From: Candidatus Acetothermia bacterium
GTDB taxonomy: Bacteria; Bipolaricaulota; Bipolaricaulia; Bipolaricaulales; Bipolaricaulaceae
Reading direction: 5' to 3'
Assembly: GCA_011057175.1 (NCBI GenBank)
Contig: DSBZ01000186.1
Span: 1-7,373 of the forward strand
Length of the DNA: 7,373 bases
The notes beneath the pieces are model-generated. The model did not search any database. It was not told the origin of the DNA and saw only the letters and a list, made by a program, of their open reading frames with translations. Made by a program: the position numbers and the translations under genes. Shown piece after piece: positions 5,197 through 7,373 of the stretch; the stretch's first letter is position 1; each line of letters starts with the position of its first letter.

Positions 5197-6159
5197 ATGC
5201 GCAGGATGTGGAAGATGGGGTTTCTGGCGCTCCTCGGGCTGGGGCTCGCCGGGTGCGCCTCGCTGTTCGTCCCCCTCACCGCCGTGCTCACAGCGAGCGT
5301 CACGTCGGGGGTCGCGCCCCTCAGCGTGACGTTCAGCGCCGCGGGGTCAACGGGGACGATCGTGTCGTTCACCATCGACTTCGAGACGGACGGGGTCGTT
5401 GACTACGAGGGGACGGACATCTCAGTGGGGGTGAACCATACCTACACGACCGCTGGAACCTACACCGCCACCCTGACCGTGATCGACAATCGCGGCCGAA
5501 CGGCGACCGATACCGTCACCATCACCGTCACCGCCCCCGCCACCACGAGCGTGAGCCTGGGGGCGGTGCCCGCCTCGGGACAAGCGCCGCTGACGGTGGA
5601 TTTCTGGGCCACCATCACCGCGGCGGAGGGCCGGAGGATCAACCACATCGCGCTCGATTACGACGGCGACGGGACCCCTGAGGATGAGGCGGATGTGGAC
5701 TTCGTGACCTACGACTGGTGGATCGGCAGCCATGTTTACACCGACCCAGGCACGTACACCGCTACCCTCACCGTCACGGACGATGCCACCCCCCCTCAGA
5801 CGTCCACCGCCACAGCGACGATCATCGTGACCAGCCCCCCGCCCGAGATCACCGCGTTCACCGTCAACGGGTCTGATGCCGAGCCGGTGGGGGTCACCGC
5901 GGGCGCTGATGTCACGTTCGCCTTCCAAGCCCAGGCCGGAGACACCACGCGCAAGCTGGTGAGGTGGGAAATCCGCTCGGGAGACGGCTACGTGGTTACG
6001 GTAGACGTGGCTCCCACGAACGCGCTGGACGTCGTGCACGTCTACTCGGGAGGATACACGCAGACCGGATCGTACACAGCAAGCGTGAAGGTGTGGGACG
6101 ACCAGACCCCCGCCAAGACGGACGAAGCGAGCTTAGCCATCGAGGTGACAGCGCCCTAA
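5197..6159 (+). CDS. PKD-repeat lipoprotein
   Basis: This is a 320-residue exported lipoprotein. The N-terminus, MRRMWKMGFLALLGLGLAGC, is a lipoprotein signal peptide with lipobox LAGC; Cys20 would be lipidated and +2 is Ala, so no inner-membrane retention Asp is present. The rest is three PKD-like beta-sandwich domains at about 30-112, 117-212 and 216-318. The first two carry HTYTTAGTYTATLTV and HVYTDPGTYTATLTV; the third has HVYSGGYTQTGSYTASVKVW. DxxxDG loops (DFETDGVVD, DYDGDG) sit where PKD domains usually have WDFGDG. No enzymatic module is seen, so a surface binding or scaffold role is inferred. It is divergent from the sigma-factor operon, which ends in another PKD protein, and converges on lnt seven bases past its stop. 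It could be an output of the neighbouring sigma factor, but no shared promoter motif was found. Confidence 0.9.
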   Translation: MRRMWKMGFLALLGLGLAGCASLFVPLTAVLTASVTSGVAPLSVTFSAAGSTGTIVSFTIDFETDGVVDYEGTDISVGVNHTYTTAGTYTATLTVIDNRGRTATDTVTITVTAPATTSVSLGAVPASGQAPLTVDFWATITAAEGRRINHIALDYDGDGTPEDEADVDFVTYDWWIGSHVYTDPGTYTATLTVTDDATPPQTSTATATIIVTSPPPEITAFTVNGSDAEPVGVTAGADVTFAFQAQAGDTTRKLVRWEIRSGDGYVVTVDVAPTNALDVVHVYSGGYTQTGSYTASVKVWDDQTPAKTDEASLAIEVTAP

Positions 6160-6166
6160 TAACGTC

Positions 6167-7373
6167 CTAGCCTGACATCCGACCTCTGCGGCCCCGCCGG
6201 GGGCGGGGCCGCTTTGTCACAACGGGGAGGAGGGCAAGCGCCGCCGCGAGCCCGAGAACCGGCCCATCACCGGTCCGCACGTACAACGTGGAGCCGGAGT
6301 AGAGGGGGAGAGCGAGGGTCATCCTCCCCTTCGTCCAAGGGGGGAACCGCCCGAGGTCCTCCCCGCGTGGCCCCCACCCGCCACTGATCCCGGTCTGACC
6401 GATCTGGACCAGCGCCCGCCCCGTCTCCGCCGCCCGCAGGGCCCCCAGGGCGTAGTGCTCCCACAGGATCCGCGTCCTCCCGAACCAGGCGTCGTTCGTG
6501 GGGACAAGGAGGACCTCGGCCCCCCGCCGGGCGAGCTCCCGGGCCACGCCCGGGAACGTGGACTCAAAGCAGATCATGATCCCGAGAGCCCCCACCGGGC
6601 GCACCTCCTCACCCGGCGTCTGGTCGAAGGGGAGGAAGGGGTCGATGAGGTTGCCGAGCCCTATCGCTGTCCAGAAGTCCCGCCACGGCACGTACTCCCC
6701 GAACGGGACGAGGCGCGTCTTGGCGTACGTGCCCACGCTCTCCCCCCGGGAGGAGAGGACGAGGATCGTGTTGTAGATCCGCCCCTCCTGGAAGTGGGCC
6801 GTCCCCACGATGAGGGTCGCCCCCACCCGCCGCGCTGCGTCCTGGAAGAGCCGGAGGTGTTCCGGTTCGTCGCGCAGCCAGGGCAGAGCGTTCTCGGGAA
6901 GGAGGATCAAGTCCGCGGGGGGAGCGATCCCCTCCAGGAGGTCCCGGTAGACCTCGAGCCGTTCCGGGAGGCGGGTCGAGTCAAGTTGCTCCACCTTGGC
7001 GATGTTGGGCTGGAGGAGAACCGCGGTGAGGGTGCCTCCCTCCCGCGTCCCGGTCGGCAGGAGGGCGAAGGAGAGAAGGACGAGGGGGCCGACCGCTGCC
7101 CACGGGAGCCACCGCCGCTCGCGCGCGCCACGGGCGAGGCATCCCGCCGTCCATGCCACCCCGAGCGACAGGAGCCCCGGCCCGCCCAGGGCCGCGGCGG
7201 GGAGGAACGGCCCGCCCACCATCGCCGCGCAGATGCTCCCGAACGTGAACCCCAGCGGACCAGCCCCTCGCGCCGCTTCGATCAGAACCCATCCCCCGGC
7301 CCAGAGGAGGGGGCTTCCCCATCGCCCGCCCGCCGCCCCGAACAAGGCCAGGAACAGCGCACCGTACAGGGAG
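6167..7373 (-). CDS. lnt: Apolipoprotein N-acyltransferase (N-terminus beyond window)
   Basis: This inner-membrane enzyme moves an acyl chain from phospholipid to the N-terminal cysteine of apolipoproteins, the last step of lipoprotein maturation. The 401 codons present are the C-terminal four-fifths of a protein usually near 500 residues. The frame is open through the right edge, so the TTG at 7345 is not the start. Hydrophobic segments at the beginning are followed by a nitrilase-fold (CN hydrolase) domain. Counting from the right edge, the catalytic Glu is about 160 (LLPENALP), Lys about 218 (TYAKTRLVPFGEYVP, with its second conserved Glu) and Cys about 268 (MICFES, Phe where E. coli has Tyr). 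Later motifs are TNDAWFG and RAAETGRALVQIGQTGISG. A last membrane segment and an Arg-rich tail follow. All key residues are intact. It faces a lipoprotein gene, a possible substrate. Confidence 0.95.
   Translation of the reverse strand, partial: SLYGALFLALFGAAGGRWGSPLLWAGGWVLIEAARGAGPLGFTFGSICAAMVGGPFLPAAALGGPGLLSLGVAWTAGCLARGARERRWLPWAAVGPLVLLSFALLPTGTREGGTLTAVLLQPNIAKVEQLDSTRLPERLEVYRDLLEGIAPPADLILLPENALPWLRDEPEHLRLFQDAARRVGATLIVGTAHFQEGRIYNTILVLSSRGESVGTYAKTRLVPFGEYVPWRDFWTAIGLGNLIDPFLPFDQTPGEEVRPVGALGIMICFESTFPGVARELARRGAEVLLVPTNDAWFGRTRILWEHYALGALRAAETGRALVQIGQTGISGGWGPRGEDLGRFPPWTKGRMTLALPLYSGSTLYVRTGDGPVLGLAAALALLPVVTKRPRPRRGRRGRMSG
6188..6217 (+). terminator. Rho-independent terminator of the PKD lipoprotein gene
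   Basis: A perfect 11-bp stem, GCGGCCCCGCC (6188-6198) and GGCGGGGCCGC (6202-6212), has a GGG loop and is followed by TTTGT on the plus strand. It starts 28 bases after the lipoprotein stop. It lies inside the last codons of the convergent lnt gene. In the minus direction no T-tract follows, so it should act only on the plus-strand transcript. Confidence 0.8.

Noticed and set aside
5422..6039. A 205-codon minus-strand frame under the PKD lipoprotein
   Set aside because: It is antisense to clear PKD domains, its translation is rich in Gly, Arg, Val and His without motifs, and it lacks a ribosome binding site.

Overview
The window is GC-rich bacterial DNA with dense gene packing. Starts are often GTG, Shine-Dalgarno sequences are strong (AAGGAGG-like), and genes overlap by a few bases. 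A lipobox lipoprotein and an apolipoprotein N-acyltransferase suggest a diderm-type envelope. The mix of DUF4384, PEGA and PKD domains with a CBM48 membrane protein recalls thermophilic or candidate-phylum lineages such as Bipolaricaulota/Acetothermia or Deinococcota. This is a low-confidence impression, because no phylogenetic marker is present.

Layout. (1) Positions 1-1318, minus strand: a DppB/OppB-type permease with its own promoter, overlapping by one base a DppC/OppC-type permease that runs off the left edge. (2) Positions 1386-1417: a strong minus-strand terminator just before that promoter. (3) Positions 1441-5028, minus strand: a four-gene operon in the order ECF sigma factor, membrane-anchored CBM48 protein in the usual anti-sigma position, secreted helical protein of unknown function, and large secreted DUF4384-PEGA-PKD-PKD protein. 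Junctions are a 14-bp overlap, a 4-bp overlap and a 3-bp gap. (4) Positions 5029-5196: a divergent control region with a candidate sigma-gene promoter and an 8-bp-arm palindrome. (5) Positions 5197-6159, plus strand: a three-PKD lipoprotein ending in a terminator. (6) Positions 6167-7373, minus strand: the C-terminal ~400 residues of Lnt, convergent with the lipoprotein gene and carrying that gene's terminator inside its last codons.

How the genes may work together (inference): the sigma factor and the CBM48 transmembrane protein look like a sigma/anti-sigma pair controlling two co-transcribed exported proteins. The divergent PKD lipoprotein is a possible further output. This would be an envelope-sensing or surface-adhesion module. 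Lnt would complete lipoprotein maturation but is a housekeeping gene and need not belong to the module. The peptide-type transporter is a separate unit.

No tRNA, rRNA, CRISPR array, insertion sequence or integrase was seen, and no gene-free stretch exceeds 300 bases.
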